DNA of 64,000 nucleotides from Sequoia sempervirens. Its lineage: Eukaryota; Streptophyta; Pinopsida; Cupressales; Cupressaceae. Below are positions 47,690 through 59,591 of the stretch, one piece after another. The stretch's first letter is position 1. Each line of letters begins with the position of its first letter. The translations under genes were made by a program, and so were the position numbers. The notes below the pieces were generated by a model. The model did not search any database and had not been told where the DNA came from. It saw only the letters and a list, made by a program, of their open reading frames with translations. The stretch lies in NCBI GenBank assembly GCA_007258455.2, contig VDFB02252616.1, forward strand, positions 125,264,238 to 125,328,237, in the 5' to 3' direction.

Positions 47690-48060
47690 TCATAACTCCC
47701 TACCCATTTTGTCTCACTTTCGATGAACTTTTGGTGTTCTTCCAAGGCTACTCCTTGCTAATTTCGTCACACTTTCGACGAACTTTTGGTGTTCTTTCGA
47801 CACTACTCCTTGCTAATTTCGACAAACTTTTGGTGTTCTTTCGATGCCACTCCTTGCTAATTTCATCACAAATTCGACGAACTCTTGGTGTTGTTTTGAC
47901 GCTACTACTTGCCTATTTCATCGTACATTCGATAAACTTTTGGTGTTCTTTCGATGCTACTACTTGAGTATTTCGTCGCAATTTTGACAAACGTCTTCTG
48001 TTGTTTCGACGCTACTACTTGCCCATTTCGTCGAACTGGCGATGAACTTCTGTTGTAATT
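47690..48060. repeat. 55-bp subterminal tandem array, seven units
   Basis: The anchor word GAACTTTTGGTGTTCT or its variants occurs at 47725, 47780, 47824, 47880, 47934, 47989 and 48044: spacing 55, 44, 56, 54, 55 and 55. The 44-base unit has lost about 11 bases. The CG-containing words TTTCGACG and ATTTCGTCG are frequent. In En/Spm-type elements such arrays bind the transposon-encoded protein; that role is by analogy. Confidence 0.85.
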
Positions 48061-48288
48061 CATCAATGGATAAACAAAGTTTTCGTCCATATTCTGACGA
48101 AATCCCGAGGTATTTCACGATGTCGTCGACCGACGATTCTTTACCGTTATTTTGACATTTAATTTGCCGTCAACCTTGCGACGAAAAAATAGCGACAGAA
48201 ATATTTTCGCCATTGTGTCGCTCTCCAACAAAGATTTGTCAAATGACCAACAAAATCCTGTCAAAAAATGGTGTCAAATCCAATAGTG
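48061..48288. repeat. CACTA right terminal region
   Basis: Continues the CGACGA-rich style (GATGTCGTCGACCGACGATT) and ends TCCAATAGTG. The three bases after the end are TGG; the partner of any 3-bp target duplication is not visible. Confidence 0.6.
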
Positions 48289-48299
48289 TGGGATGAGGA

Positions 48300-51200
48300 T
48301 AAAGATGAGGGGATGGATAGGAAGATAAGGATGGGGAGATTGAAGGGATTGTTTACATGGATAGGAATATAAGGATTGGGAGATAGAAGGGATTGTTTGG
48401 ATATATAGGAAGATAAGGATTGCGAGATGGAAGGGAGTGTTTGAATGGATAGGAAGACAAGGATTGGGAGATGAAAGGGATTGTTTGGATGGATATAGGA
48501 AGATAAATATGGGAAGATGGAGGGGATGGATGAATGATTTCTCCAAGGACTTATGTCACAAAGGGAGATAGATACCCCCACTCTAGATACGTCATGTGTG
48601 ATAAGGCAGGAGGGATGAAAGATGAGTGGATGGGAAGATAAAGGAGATAACTAGAGGAGGATAGGATGGGTGGAAGATGGAGTTTGATAGATGAAGATAG
48701 GATGTCGGGATAAGGAAGGGAGATTGATGGTAGAATGACAAGTGGGCAAAGAAAGGAGGTGAATGTGGGATAAGGAATAAGATAGGGCATGGATGAGGGG
48801 AATGTATTCCAAGAGGTATCCAAAGCATGCATAGATAAGTGCCCCTATCTGTATCAAGATCACAAGGAGGATGGCGGGGTTGGAGATAAATGGGATATGA
48901 TGGTAGGATGGAGGAAATGGATAAAGGGGATGAAGCTTCCCCAAATTGTGGAAGGAGACGGATGGGGATCTATGCAGATCCTTGTTTGCCAGGTTTTCAT
49001 CATGGTATTTATCCAAGGCACTTGTTTGCCAAGTTTTCACCATTGAAAAAATTATTTCTCTTTACTTTTGCTTCTTTTTTTTGACTTTTTTGGCTTTTTG
49101 GATAGCATGGGGATGGAGATGGATAAGTATAGGGATGTGGATAAGGGGGTTCAGAAGATACATGATAAGGATATGGATGAAGGACTCAAGAATCAAGTTT
49201 CATACGAGGTATTAAGAGCCCATGATTGAGATGACTATCAGATGTTGGTACAACCTTATTAGGATAAATGGATTATGCAATAGGTTGAATTAAAGGGATT
49301 GGATGGGGGAGGTATAGGGGATAATGGATAGGATGTTGGAAAGTGTGTGGATGAAATGATGGGGTAGGTGTGTGATGGGGCGATGAGTTCAGGACCAACA
49401 TCGACACATAGGGTGGTGGATGTGAAAAGATAGGAGGATTAATGGATAGAGAATGTGGGGATAATGGAGGAGATGGGATAGTGAATTTTGGTAGATAAGG
49501 ACCCAAAACAGATTTAGGAGGTGAAGGGGGTGTATGATTAGCTTTTGGATTAACAACTTTGGATGTTTTTACAGATGTTTCATTTGAAGGCATTGCATCC
49601 TTTTTCTTTTGGATCCACATGGTTTTGATCTTTTCTTTGGTGGGCCTTTGTGGCCGATGGATATGATTCTGCTTTTGGATTTGATTTTGGATTGGATTTG
49701 GATTTTGGATTTTATTTTTCTTTTTATCAACATGTCTTTTAGAGGGGACATGAGGAGCTTTTTATTTATGTGGATGCATTTTTTCTTTAGCATCCAAAGT
49801 GCTTTCAGTTACGATGGGATGGCTGTGAGGAGATGGATAATGTGGAGTGATGGAGGTAGGGTTGTGAGGATTATGTGTAGATGGAGGATGTGTAGGTGTG
49901 TGCCTTTGTTGATCCCGATTAGTGGACATGAGAGTGGGTTGTTTATGATAGGTGACATGGATAGGTCATGGATGGATGAAAGGATGAATAGGTTGAGATG
50001 GAGGAGGTGATTTTAGGATATAGGGGCCCAAAATAGATGTAGGACTTGGAGGAGACATGGACAGAGTAGATGGAGGATGGGAGATGGTGGATGGAGGGAT
50101 GTAAGGACCCAAAATGGATGGAGCGGATGAAGGAGGAATATGGACGATTGTTTTGAGGTGATATGATGGAGGAGGGGAGATGGTAGTGAATGATTTGGCA
50201 GAGCGATGGGAAGATCCTATATTTCTTTTGGAAGAGGCTTATTGAGGACATAGAGAGGTTGTACCAACAATTTTAGCTTGTGAGTTTTGAGAGATATAAC
50301 CAAGACCACATGTGTAGTCATGCTCTTGGACTTGGTTGGGCTCTAAAATACCTTGCTCATGAAGTTCTAAACCTTTTCCTTGATAGTTCATGTTCTTAAG
50401 CATTCGATCTATGATATGATTTTTGTTATTTTGGAAGAATGATGTGAGCCCATTATTAGGCGGGGATGATGGGTGGTATATATGCTTTGTTTTTCTTCTG
50501 CAAGGAGACCACCATGGAAGAATGTGAGAGTATCAAGGGGATATAAAAGTGGTGTGGGAATAGTATGGTTAGGCGATGGTGGAGGATCATCAGATGGAGA
50601 TGAGGGGGTAGCAGCTTCTTCCTAATCGGGAGGAATGAGTGGTAAAGTATCAGGAGAGGGATTAGGAGGTATTATAGGATCTATATTTGCTGCAGCGGGT
50701 GATGAGGGCTCATGTGATGGAGGTGGAGATAAGGGATCATGAGGTGGAGGGATGGAATCTTCAATGCCAAGGGAATCATGGGATGAAATGGATGGGGGAC
50801 TGTGATCCTGAGAAGGACTAGAAGGGGTGGTAGGATCTTGATTTGGAGAAGTGGATATGTTGGTATGCTTTGGATCAAGCTCTTGGCATGACTCATCTTA
50901 TGTGGGAGGCATGATAATGGAGTCTTGGAGGGACTCTTCAAGTAGGGGAGATGGAAGGATGGAGGATTCATAAAGTTCATGAGAGGGGATTTCAATGTTA
51001 CTAGGAGTGGGAAGAGTGGATTGGATTTGGGTGTCTTTGATGTGTTTGACAGATCTCGAAGTAGGAGATAAGGACTTAATGGATTTGGTGGGTTTGATGA
51101 TTTCAATGGTTTGAGTGGTGCTAGGGGTGGTAGCATCAATGATAGGTGTGGGCTAGAGAGGGGTCTCATCATTAGTGACAATGGATGATGGATTGGGATG

Positions 51201-52013
51201 GCATGGTTTCATGACCTCAAGTGGTGGAGTTAGGGGTGTCTTCTTTATCATAAGTCCTTGGAGAACTTCTGCAGTGAGAAACTTGCATATTCTAGGTTGA
51301 GATGGCAAGGTAGGAGTGGATGAACGATTGGTGATTGATAGAGGATTGGGATTAGATGGGGGAATGGGATTGGATGTAGGACTGGGAGTAGATGGAGGAT
51401 TAGGATTGGATGGAGGGTTAAGGTAGGGATATTGGAATGATGAAATAGGAGAAGAGGATATGGATGGTGGATTATGACAAGAGGATACAACTAGTGGATT
51501 GTAGTAAGGGTACTGGGATGGAGCATTAGGATGGGAAGATTGAGATGGAAGATTGAGATATGGAGACGTGGATGAAATATTAGGATAAGAAGATGTGGAT
51601 GTTGGATTAGGATAGGTTGATTGGTAAGGAGGATTACGATAGGGGGACATGGATGGGGGATTGCAATAGGAGTATTGGGATGGCATATTAGGATAAGAGG
51701 ATGCAGGTGTTGGATAAGAGGATGATGTAGATGAAGGACATGACGAATATGTGGATGGGGAAGATACTGGATATCCCTTGTCAAAGGTAGCATAAGGAGC
51801 ATGATTAGGCATGGATGAAAACATAACGAGATAGCTCAGAGGAGTAATTGGATTTTGGAAAGTAGGTGGAGAAAGCTTACTAGTGATGATAGTGTCAAGG
51901 GGATCTATGTCATATACTTCTTGATCAACAAGACTTTTGTTATCATCATCAACGTAATTAGGGTTTCCCTTGACTTCTATTTTTGGAACAATTGATGAAG
52001 GGTAAGGACTCAT
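48300..52013 (-). pseudogene. Pro/Ser-rich polyprotein relic with G-patch-like motif
   Basis: Begins MSPYPSSIVPKIEVKGNPNY at 52013, open for 286 codons, then continues in the same frame through TAG and TAA stops to about 50470. Composition is dominated by Pro, Ser, Thr and Asn, with repeats such as SYPNMPSQ, YPNPTS and NPPS. After a frameshift, 50410-50285 reads RMLKNMNYQGKGLELHEQGI and EHDYTCGLGY, a G-patch-like pattern (GxGLGxxxxG, with Glu replacing one Gly). Beyond it lies more Pro-rich text with SILGPYIPP, SILGPYILK and SVLGPYLPK, and a basic stretch (KRHVDKKKNKIQNPNPIQN). It takes the place of Gag/Pol in the element, but no CCHC, protease or RT motif is visible. Confidence 0.55.
48329..48545. 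repeat. 44-46-bp minisatellite, about 4.5 units
   Basis: The unit begins GGAAGATAAGGATTGGGAGAT and continues with GGGATTGTTTGGATGGAT; starts recur about every 44-46 bases. On the minus strand it translates to repeats such as NPFHLPILVFLSIQ, so it may have been an internal repeat of the adjoining Pro/Ser-rich ORF. Confidence 0.8.
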
Positions 52014-52289
52014 GATGTTGGATTAGATCAATATGGATTAGAAAGATGGGCACAAACGATGAAAGGATAAATAGGATGAATTGGAAGAAGATAGAGTAAG
52101 GGATCTTAAGATTGGTTTCAATATCCAAAGATCTCGGGCAGATTAAAGCCCATATTAGGATTTTGGTTAAGCTCATATTGGGATTAGATTAAAGCTTAGA
52201 TTAGGATTGGATTGAATGATATGATGGGATTGGTTCCATTGGTTAGATTTGGAAGTTGGATCTGTTTATTGTCTATTTTCCAACTTTTT

Positions 52290-53710
52290 GCTACAGAGGG
52301 GCGAACTTGCCCTTTCGAGGCGAACTCACCCTCACAGAGGGGAAAACCTACCCCTCTACAAGGTAGGTTTACCCCACTACAGGGAAGGTCAGACCCACTA
52401 TAGGGTAGGTTCTCCTTTCTGCTTTTGAACTCTCCAAGTGGGTAAACGGGTTATTGGAATGGGGTGTTACATAATCAGATTAGGGGAACGAATGATAGGG
52501 GTGGATGAGAAGTCACTCAAAATCGATAAATGATCACTTGGAATGGGTGAACGAATCTTAGGTCATGGAGACGAAAGCTCAAAATGAGTAAACAATTGAT
52601 CAAAATGGATGAACAACTCTTGAAACAAAGAGATGGATGCTTGGGATGGATGAAAGATTACTCAAAACAAGTAAATGGAGGATTGAGAGGGATGAAAGAC
52701 TACTCAGAATGAGTAAATGACTACTTGAAATGGGCAAAAAAGTGCCTAAAATGATAAAACAAACGATGAAAAAGGTCATTTGTAAGGGCAAGTTTTCCTT
52801 TTGGTGGAAAAAAGATAAAAAAATGGATGCTCGAATTAAATAAACATGTGCTCGAAGCGAGGGGGTGATTGCTTTGACTGAGGGGATGATCACTTAATAT
52901 GATGAAAGGATGTTCAAAATAGGGGAACGATTACTCGAAACGTGAAAACAAACATACAAGTGCTTGAAACGACTGAACAAACAATGAAAAAGGTTGTTTG
53001 GAAGGTAAAAAAAGTTTTCTTTGGGGAAGGTTCACCCCTCTGTAGTAAACTTCAGGGCAGGTTCACCCTTCTATAGTAAGCTTTAGGGAAGTTCTGCCCT
53101 TCTATAGTAAGCTTTAGGGCAGGTTCGCCACTGTACAAAAAATTGAGACTTGACTTGGACAGAAAGTGCAAATGGACTAAAGGGTGAATTGTGATGACTG
53201 AATGAGAATGAAAATGTTTAGATCACAACAAATGATAAGGTTTTAGGTTCCCCACTATTTTTTGTTTAAATCAAGAAAACGAGCCTAACGAATGGTGAAG
53301 CAGGCTCACTAGAAGATGGAATAAGTCTTTCAAATGGTGAAACAAGATATCTAGCTAATAAAATGGGGTCCCCGAATGGTGAAACGAGCAATCAGAAGGG
53401 GGAAATGAAAGTTTGGAAGGGATGAACGGATGTTCGAAAAGGGTGAATGAATACTTGAAATAGTTAAATAGATGTTTGGAATGGTTAAACAGAGGATTGG
53501 AATGGTTAGACAAAGTGAAATTGACTGTTAGGTGGGGCAGGTTCGCCCCTCTATAGGGCAGGTTCACTCTTTTGCAGTAAACTGTAGGGCAAGTCTGCAC
53601 TTCTGCAGAAAACTTCAGGGTAGGTCTACACTTCTGTGGAAAACTTTAGGGCAGGTCTGCACTTCTCTGAAAAACTTCAGGGTAGGTCTGCACTTCTACG
53701 AAAAACTGGG
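52290..53710. repeat. Further degenerate leader repeats
   Basis: Shorter clusters of the same GGGCAGGT-CACCCCT core occur at 52300-52430, 53030-53130 and 53530-53710. They alternate with a different irregular 30-45-bp repeat (GAATGAGTAAATGACTACT and GGAATGGTTAAACAGAGG types) at 52500-52780 and 53280-53520. Most of the leader is therefore tandem-repeat derived. Confidence 0.7.
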
Positions 53711-54540
53711 ACTTGACTTGGATGGAAATGACTATGGTAAGGATTTAAAATGACAACAATGAGGTTGACTTGTCAAAAAGTTTATTGGTTTCTCATCAGA
53801 AGAAACTTCAAACAAGCACAATTCTATGATTAGTGTTAAGGGTATGGCCAACAAAAGTCTTAATCTAGGATGCATAAGGTTTCTAGGGAGTCCTCTATAT
53901 ACTCTTAGTACGTGAGGCCAAAACCATGAACACCAGCTCGTCACAAGCGTGAGTCAGGAACCCCAACGAGATACTAAAGGGCTCAGACCAACTCTTCACA
54001 TCTATCTAGGTATCACCCTAGCTTTGATGCTCTACTAGACACGACATGACTAGATTGGGGTACAACTTTAGCTCTCCCCCCTTTCTATACCCCGTCGATA
54101 CACGTTGTTGGGATTGTCCCTTGGGGTGATGAAATCCCCAAGTAGGTCCCTCTAAAAAGAAGGCACTAATCATTTCCAGCTACTCCCTAGGCTCACACGA
54201 AGTGCAAGGGGAAAATGAAAACAAACTAATGCCCCCTTGGGTGACACAAAAACAAACACAAGTAGTAAATTTTACTTCCCCCCTAATTAAACTATGTGCC
54301 TAGATGAGAACAACAAGGAAAGCTTTTAAAGCTTGAACAAATGGATGGTCTTGCAAGCAAGTGTTAGTTGTTTTAACCTTCGTTCTTTGTTAATTATGAA
54401 AATATGTTGCAAAATGTTAGTAAGAAATCCAAATATACCCACAAACAATCAAGGTTAGGGGGTTAGAACCTGAAAACAACAAAAAAATGAGACAAAACGA
54501 AGCTCAAATGACTATTTTTACCTTCCAAAATGTTTTGTTT
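53711..54540. other. Unique-looking part of the retroelement leader
   Basis: No repeats and no coding sequence recognised; lies between two repeat clusters of the leader of the minus-strand element. Confidence 0.4.
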
Positions 54541-55260
54541 AGGGCAAGTTTTCCCTCTACAGCAAAGTGTCAGAAAACAGAGTTAAAACCAGAGCAGGTT
54601 CACCCCTTTGCGACAAACTAGAGGGCGGGTCCACCCCTCTACAACAAACTAGAGGGCAGGTCCGCCCTTTTGCAAAAAACTATCAGAAAATAGAGTTAAC
54701 ACCAGGGCAGGTCCACCCCTCTGCGAAAAACTGTCAAAAAACAAAGTTAAAATAGGGCAGGTCCACCCCTCTATGACAAACTATCAAAAAATAGAGTTAA
54801 AACTAGGGCAGGTCTGCCCCTCTGCGACAAACTGTTAGAAAATAGAGTTAAAACAAGGCAGGTCTACCCCTCTATGACAAACTATCAAAAAATAGAGTTA
54901 AAACAAGGGCAGGTTCACCCCTCTATAGTAAAATGTCAAAAAATAGAGAGAAAACTAGGGCAGGTCTACCCCTATGCAGTAAAATGTCAGAAAATAGAGT
55001 GAAAACTAGAGCAGGTTTGCCCCTCTGCAGTCAAATGTCATAAAATAGAGTGAAAACCAGGGCAAGTTCGCCCCTCTGCAGTCAAATGTCAGAAAACAAA
55101 GTGAAAACTAGGGCAAGTCCTCCTCTCTGCAGTAAAATTTCAAAAAATAATGTTAAACCCAAGGTAGGTTCTCCCCTTTGCAACAAACTAGAAGGCAGGT
55201 TTGCCCCTCTGCAGCAAACTGGAGGGCAGGTCCACCCCTTTGCAGGGCAAGTTCGCCAAT
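54541..55260. repeat. Leader tandem array, about 16 units of 50 and 32 bp
   Basis: The core AGGGCAGGTCCACCCCTCTG, with variants, recurs at spacing about 50-52 bases through most of the array and 30-37 bases at both ends. Long units add AAATGTCAGAAAATAGAGT-like spacers; short units add ACAAACTAG. The core is an imperfect dyad (GGGCAGGTC/ACCCC). Confidence 0.9.
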
Positions 55261-55325
55261 CTATGACCTAAACCTGCAAACAAACTAAACAACAACAAAC
55301 GTGAAATGAAGGAATCTGTTTGTGG

Positions 55326-55343
55326 GTCCCACCGAGCGTGCCA
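55326..55343 (-). other. Primer-binding site of the large retroelement
   Basis: The minus strand reads TGGCACGCTCGGTGGGAC. It begins TGG (complement of the CCA end of a tRNA) and is 3 bases from the LTR end. I do not assign the tRNA. Confidence 0.7.
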
Positions 55344-55346
55344 AAA

Positions 55347-56587
55347 TGTGAAGCTTAGTGTTTATCCTATCCTGAAGGTGCAAAATAACTATTATACAAT
55401 AAAGAAAAACACAAGGAACACTTCAAAGATTAGCCTAAGGAATGATAACACAAAGAAAGAAGATGAAAATGAAATGAAGATAAACTTGATTATACCTTCT
55501 TTATGTTGCAATCCCTTGGTTGGCCCTTGATATTTGAATGCTTGTATGCTCCTTGGATGGCTATGAAAATGTTATATGCAAGATGAACAATATGATAAAT
55601 GCTAATGTTAGTGACTAAGTGGCTTGACTAAATGACTAAGATAATGCTTGCAAATTAAGTAATCAAATTGATAGCATAAGGGTGCAAATGGCTAAGTGTT
55701 CTAAAATGCATTAGAAGAGGGGGTATTTATAGAAGAATTTAAATTCTCTATAGAATTCAATGGTTGAGATTAAGCCACCAAGGTTAAGATGAACGGCTAT
55801 GGTGATTTGAGGACTCACAAGCCCTCACATCTTGACATGTGGAATGTGAAGTGGTCAAAAATGTGATGAGGTGTAGGTGAGGTGGAAGAAGGACATGTGA
55901 TAGAGGTACTTGCAAGTACTTTGATGTGACCTCTCAATGATCACATGGGGAAGAGGAGATTTCTTAGAGGAATAAAAGTGAATTTTAAATTCACAATGAT
56001 TGGAAGAATCTAGTGGATAAGACAAGGTTCTCAAAATGTGGGATTTTGACACATGTGGGTGATGTGACAAGTCAAAGGGTTCTGAAACTTGCATGGGGAT
56101 AAGGTGAACCTTGGAAGGATAAATTTGAATTAAAAATTCACATGGGAAAGAGAGGAACCTAGGGTGAATAAATGTGAATTGGGAAGACAAAAATGAATTA
56201 AAAATTCCTTGGGAGATGGGGAGAGTTGACCAAGATGCTAATTGGATTAGCTAATCATTGATTAGAAGATAATTAGGGGTTAATGAGGATTAGAAGCCAA
56301 CTTGCAAAAGTTGGAGGATGTGACATAAGAGGGTTGATTAAGATTAAGAAAAGGATGTGACATGTGAAGAATTAAATAAATGTCATATTTATTTAATTCA
56401 TTTGATGAAAAGGAGAGTAAAAGGGGGTAAGGTATTTAATTTTTAACTGAATACCTTAGGGATTTAGAATAATTAAGGGTATTAATTAGATAATAGCAAT
56501 ATTACCTAATTAACACGAATAAGGGGATATTTAAACGAAGAGGGGTAAATTTGGACCAATGTAACTGTCCAAGTTTAGGTGTCTACA
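55347..56587 (-). repeat. 5' LTR of the large retroelement (1241 bp)
   Basis: On the minus strand it starts TGTAGACACCTAAACTTGG and ends ACTAAGCTTCACA (TG...CA). A TATA box, TATAAATA, lies on the minus strand at 55724-55731, about 860 bases into the LTR. The PBS starts 3 bases beyond the LTR end, which fixes the boundary. Confidence 0.8.
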
Positions 56588-56588
56588 A

Positions 56589-56828
56589 TTAGCACCGTTT
56601 GAAAAAAAAATCTTCTATCCCCACTAAAAAACCTTCATGATTTCTCAAAATGCAACCAACTCTTGATGGTCCTAGATTTCCTATTGTTGCTCCATCAAAG
56701 TTGAGCTTGTGCCAACCCTCATTTGGAAGGATCCACCTTTCAACTACTTTTTTGTTAGTAGGAAGATGAGCCTTAACCACCCATGAACAAGGGTTGAAAA
56801 TTATCATATTTATAAGTATTTTCAACAC
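56589..56828 (-). pseudogene. LINE C relic: RNase H domain fragment
   Basis: Open for 79 codons: VERWILPNEGWHKLNFDGAT, then GNLGPSRVGCILRNHEGFLV. This is the plant LINE RNase H start (P-x-EGWxKLNFDGA, GNPGP, GGxxRxxxGxxV), with the first catalytic Asp in NFDGA. It breaks off at the LTR boundary 56587, so the large LTR element interrupts it. Preceding LINE domains are not recognisable to the right. Confidence 0.75.
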
Positions 56829-59591
56829 AAAAAATATTAGGAGATGAAGGTTACTTGTTACCTATATTTTGTATTAAATCAAACTCTTAGAATTGAATTA
56901 GTTTAATTTTAAATAAGAATTGAAGGGCATACTCACATTTAGTTTGCCAAAATGTTTAACTATTTATAAGAAAATGTGATTGCCCTTGTTGAACTTCGGA
57001 ATTCAAAGTAGCACAACTTTTAGAGGTTTTACAAAGTTCCTTGAGATTTATAACTAATGTCATCTTTGCTTATATTTCCCACATTAAATATATGCATTCC
57101 CATAGCAATCACATGTTGAGCATCCATACATGGGCCCTACCTTTTCTATTTGGTGAGAAAATTATGATCACTAACTCATTTTCTCCCACCATGCAATGCT
57201 TAGCTACTTCACCAAATATGATGTAAAAGTCTAATGTTAACTAAAGAGTCAGTCAACTAGAGAGCTATCACCATATGGTTAGTCACATCTTTACTATTGT
57301 TCACTTTGAAAAACTTGTTATAACTATATTTTGTGAATTCCTAATAGAGAGCGTGGTTGACCATGAAATTGGTGCACAAGAGTGTTACTAATTATCATTA
57401 AACCCCCCTTACATTATGTAGTAAATCCTTTGTATATTTGAATGTTAACAAAAAATATTTGCATCACATACCTCCCTACGATGACAAGAATTTCACAACT
57501 TCAACATTTATTGATACATAAGTGACATTGCTTATAGCAATGGAACCATTCACTTTAATTGAAGCTATGTAGAATTGGATGTTTGTGTCATCTCACATAA
57601 ATAATGTGGGGGAAGAATATGGCTCCAACAATTTTTCATGTCACACCTTGCCTCACAACTATTCCTACTAAATAATAAAATGCTTTTGAATCCTTTTTGT
57701 TAGAGTGAACATTCCTATTATATAAACCATTGTATATTTTTACCACTAATATTGGGTCATTAAGGGATGATATTTAGAGCATCAAGAGAGAATGATAAGC
57801 TCTTACAATCCATAACATGTTGATATTACACCTATAGAATATGCGATCACTTTTGATGATGAACTTCCTTTTGATCAACTACACAAATTTTATCTTGATG
57901 ACCTTGAGAGTAGACACTCATATGTTGCTTCTACTTAGGTGTTCTAATTGACTTAGATGAACTTGAGATGCATGGTTTCTATGATTTTGACACAACCATA
58001 ATTAGGGTGCCACTATCATCCCCTCTTTTTAGGTGGCAACAATTGATTCATAGACCCCTTTGATCAACACACCAAGTCCCCAACAGCTAGAGCCTTGACC
58101 TATTCAATCTATTAGCTAGATAACACTCTACCTTTCATATTATTGTTACCCATTTTGTAAGCATGAGATTGCAAACCCCACTTTGAATGATTGTACAAGG
58201 CATCACAAGCATTGAAAAATTATACTTGATTTATAGAAATAGACATGCACTTTCAATTATTACTCCTTCATCTAAATAATTATTAATGCTTATTACAATT
58301 GGCATGTTGCAACATTCAACATCAATGCATCCACAATCCATGGTGCACTTAACATTCCATTATAAGAGAAAAATTATCTTGAGAGGTAGGTGCTTGCAAC
58401 ATTTCAAAAAAGCATGTTTTTCATTCGTTGCATTCTAATTAATAAAATGGGTTTCACTAGCCTTGTTAGCTCACATTGAAAACTCCTTGCATGGAACCTT
58501 TTCCATTCATAGTCAAGTTTGTTTTTATGGAAAATTAGGCACCAATAATCGTGTATTAATATATCTATATATTAATTGTTTGATTTTTGCACCCTATGCA
58601 AGTGGGTGGTTATTGTAAAGAAAAATAAATTAATTAATTATAAAAGTGGGTATTTTGGAGCCAATCTCCTATATTATAAATGTTCTTACATGTGTTTTGA
58701 CCACATTCATTAGTAAACTACACATCCACATGAGAACATGTATTAATGCATATGGATAATTTTACTAAAGTTTAAAAAAAAATGGTTATAATACCAAAGT
58801 TATTTGGGGGGTTAAGTGTGCAAGAGGTGAGCAATTATTGGGACATGAGAAACTATTGGATCCTCTCCCCTATTGTTTAATATAAAAACATCAATAAAAA
58901 TATAAAAAAGTGTCTCATTGAACATATTGTCTAAATATAAAAGCATCAATAAAATATAATAAAGTGTTATTTACTATTATTTAATTAGTAGTTTTAATTT
59001 AATTTTACATATTAGTATTAAAAATAGATGTACAATTATTCATCATTTCTTATAAAAAAACAAATACTAGTAATTAAAATCTAATTCTAGGTGATATATA
59101 AGTCAATTTAATTCGTTGTACATGAATATTACATATGAAAATATTATACTAATAAAGAAATATTATGTTTTTGTCATCTCATTGAATAGTTTGAGTTTAT
59201 AAAATCTACACAACTCTAGTGTACAACTTCTAATATTGATTCAAACCGACTCCTTAGAATTAGAAGACACAACTAACTAAACTTGTTTAGTAATGGTTTA
59301 TAATAATTCAACCACTCAAGGAACAATAGGTACATGCCCGTTAAGAATAAAAAGTTAGAGTTAAATTAGGAGACATGGCTTTGTGAGTGAAGAGAGGATA
59401 TTAAATTGAAGATATGTAATGATTTAGATGACAAGGATAGAGAATGGATCCATTGAACCTCAATTGCGAAGTGACTTATGTAAAACCCTTTATATTTGTA
59501 AATATAATTTATTGTTGTATATTTTTTAGTGCATATTATTTTTTATTAGATTAGCAAGGAAAAGAGCCTTGATCCCAAAGTGTGAAACATC
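56829..59591. other. AT-rich spacer, no gene recognised
   Basis: Short frames only. A small duplicated segment of about 35 bases (ATATAAAAACATCAATAAAA and ATATAAAAGCATCAATAAAA) lies at about 58880-58965. The rest may include remnants of LINE C upstream of its RNase H. Confidence 0.4.

Larger units (their letters stand above)
46440..48288 (+). mobile_element. CACTA (En/Spm-like) transposon, 3' part
   Basis: The right end reads TCCAATAGTG at 48279-48288; its reverse complement starts CACTATTGGA, the CACTA-type terminus. Inside lies a seven-unit 55-bp subterminal array (47690-48060) rich in CGACGAA words, the usual architecture of CACTA ends. Further inside are exons of a plus-strand gene (46464-47189). 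The left terminus is not visible; it may be in or beyond the gap. The element abuts the 3'-truncated large LTR element at 48289, so it probably inserted into it or recombined with it. Confidence 0.7.
48289..56587 (-). mobile_element. Large LTR retroelement, minus strand, 3' end lost
   Basis: From high to low coordinates: 5' LTR 56587-55347 (begins TGTAGACACC, ends TTCACA), PBS 55343-55326, a repeat-filled leader 55325-52014, then a long disordered ORF from 52013 to about 48300 with a G-patch-like motif. The 3' part and right-hand LTR are absent; the CACTA terminus lies at the break. The LTR begins just outside the RNase H of a LINE relic (56589-56828), so the element is nested in that LINE. 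G-patch motifs near the protease occur in some plant Ty3/gypsy elements, so gypsy is the likely superfamily, but no RT is present to prove it. Confidence 0.75.

Noticed and set aside
47602..47967. Plus-strand open frame of 121 codons
   Set aside because: Repeated protein text comes directly from the 55-bp subterminal array; no independent coding evidence.
48551..49215. Overlapping open frames on both strands
   Set aside because: Low-complexity G/A-rich repeat DNA of the retroelement gives long frames in several registers; only the register continuous with the 52013 start is kept as a relic.
54541..55260. Regular repeats and spacers resembling a CRISPR array
   Set aside because: Spacing varies between 30 and 52 bases, spacers are themselves related, and the context is a plant LTR element; it is a tandem array.
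54567..55271. Short open frames with MSENRVKTRAGSPLC and similar repeats
   Set aside because: They are translations of the leader repeat array on the strand opposite to the element.
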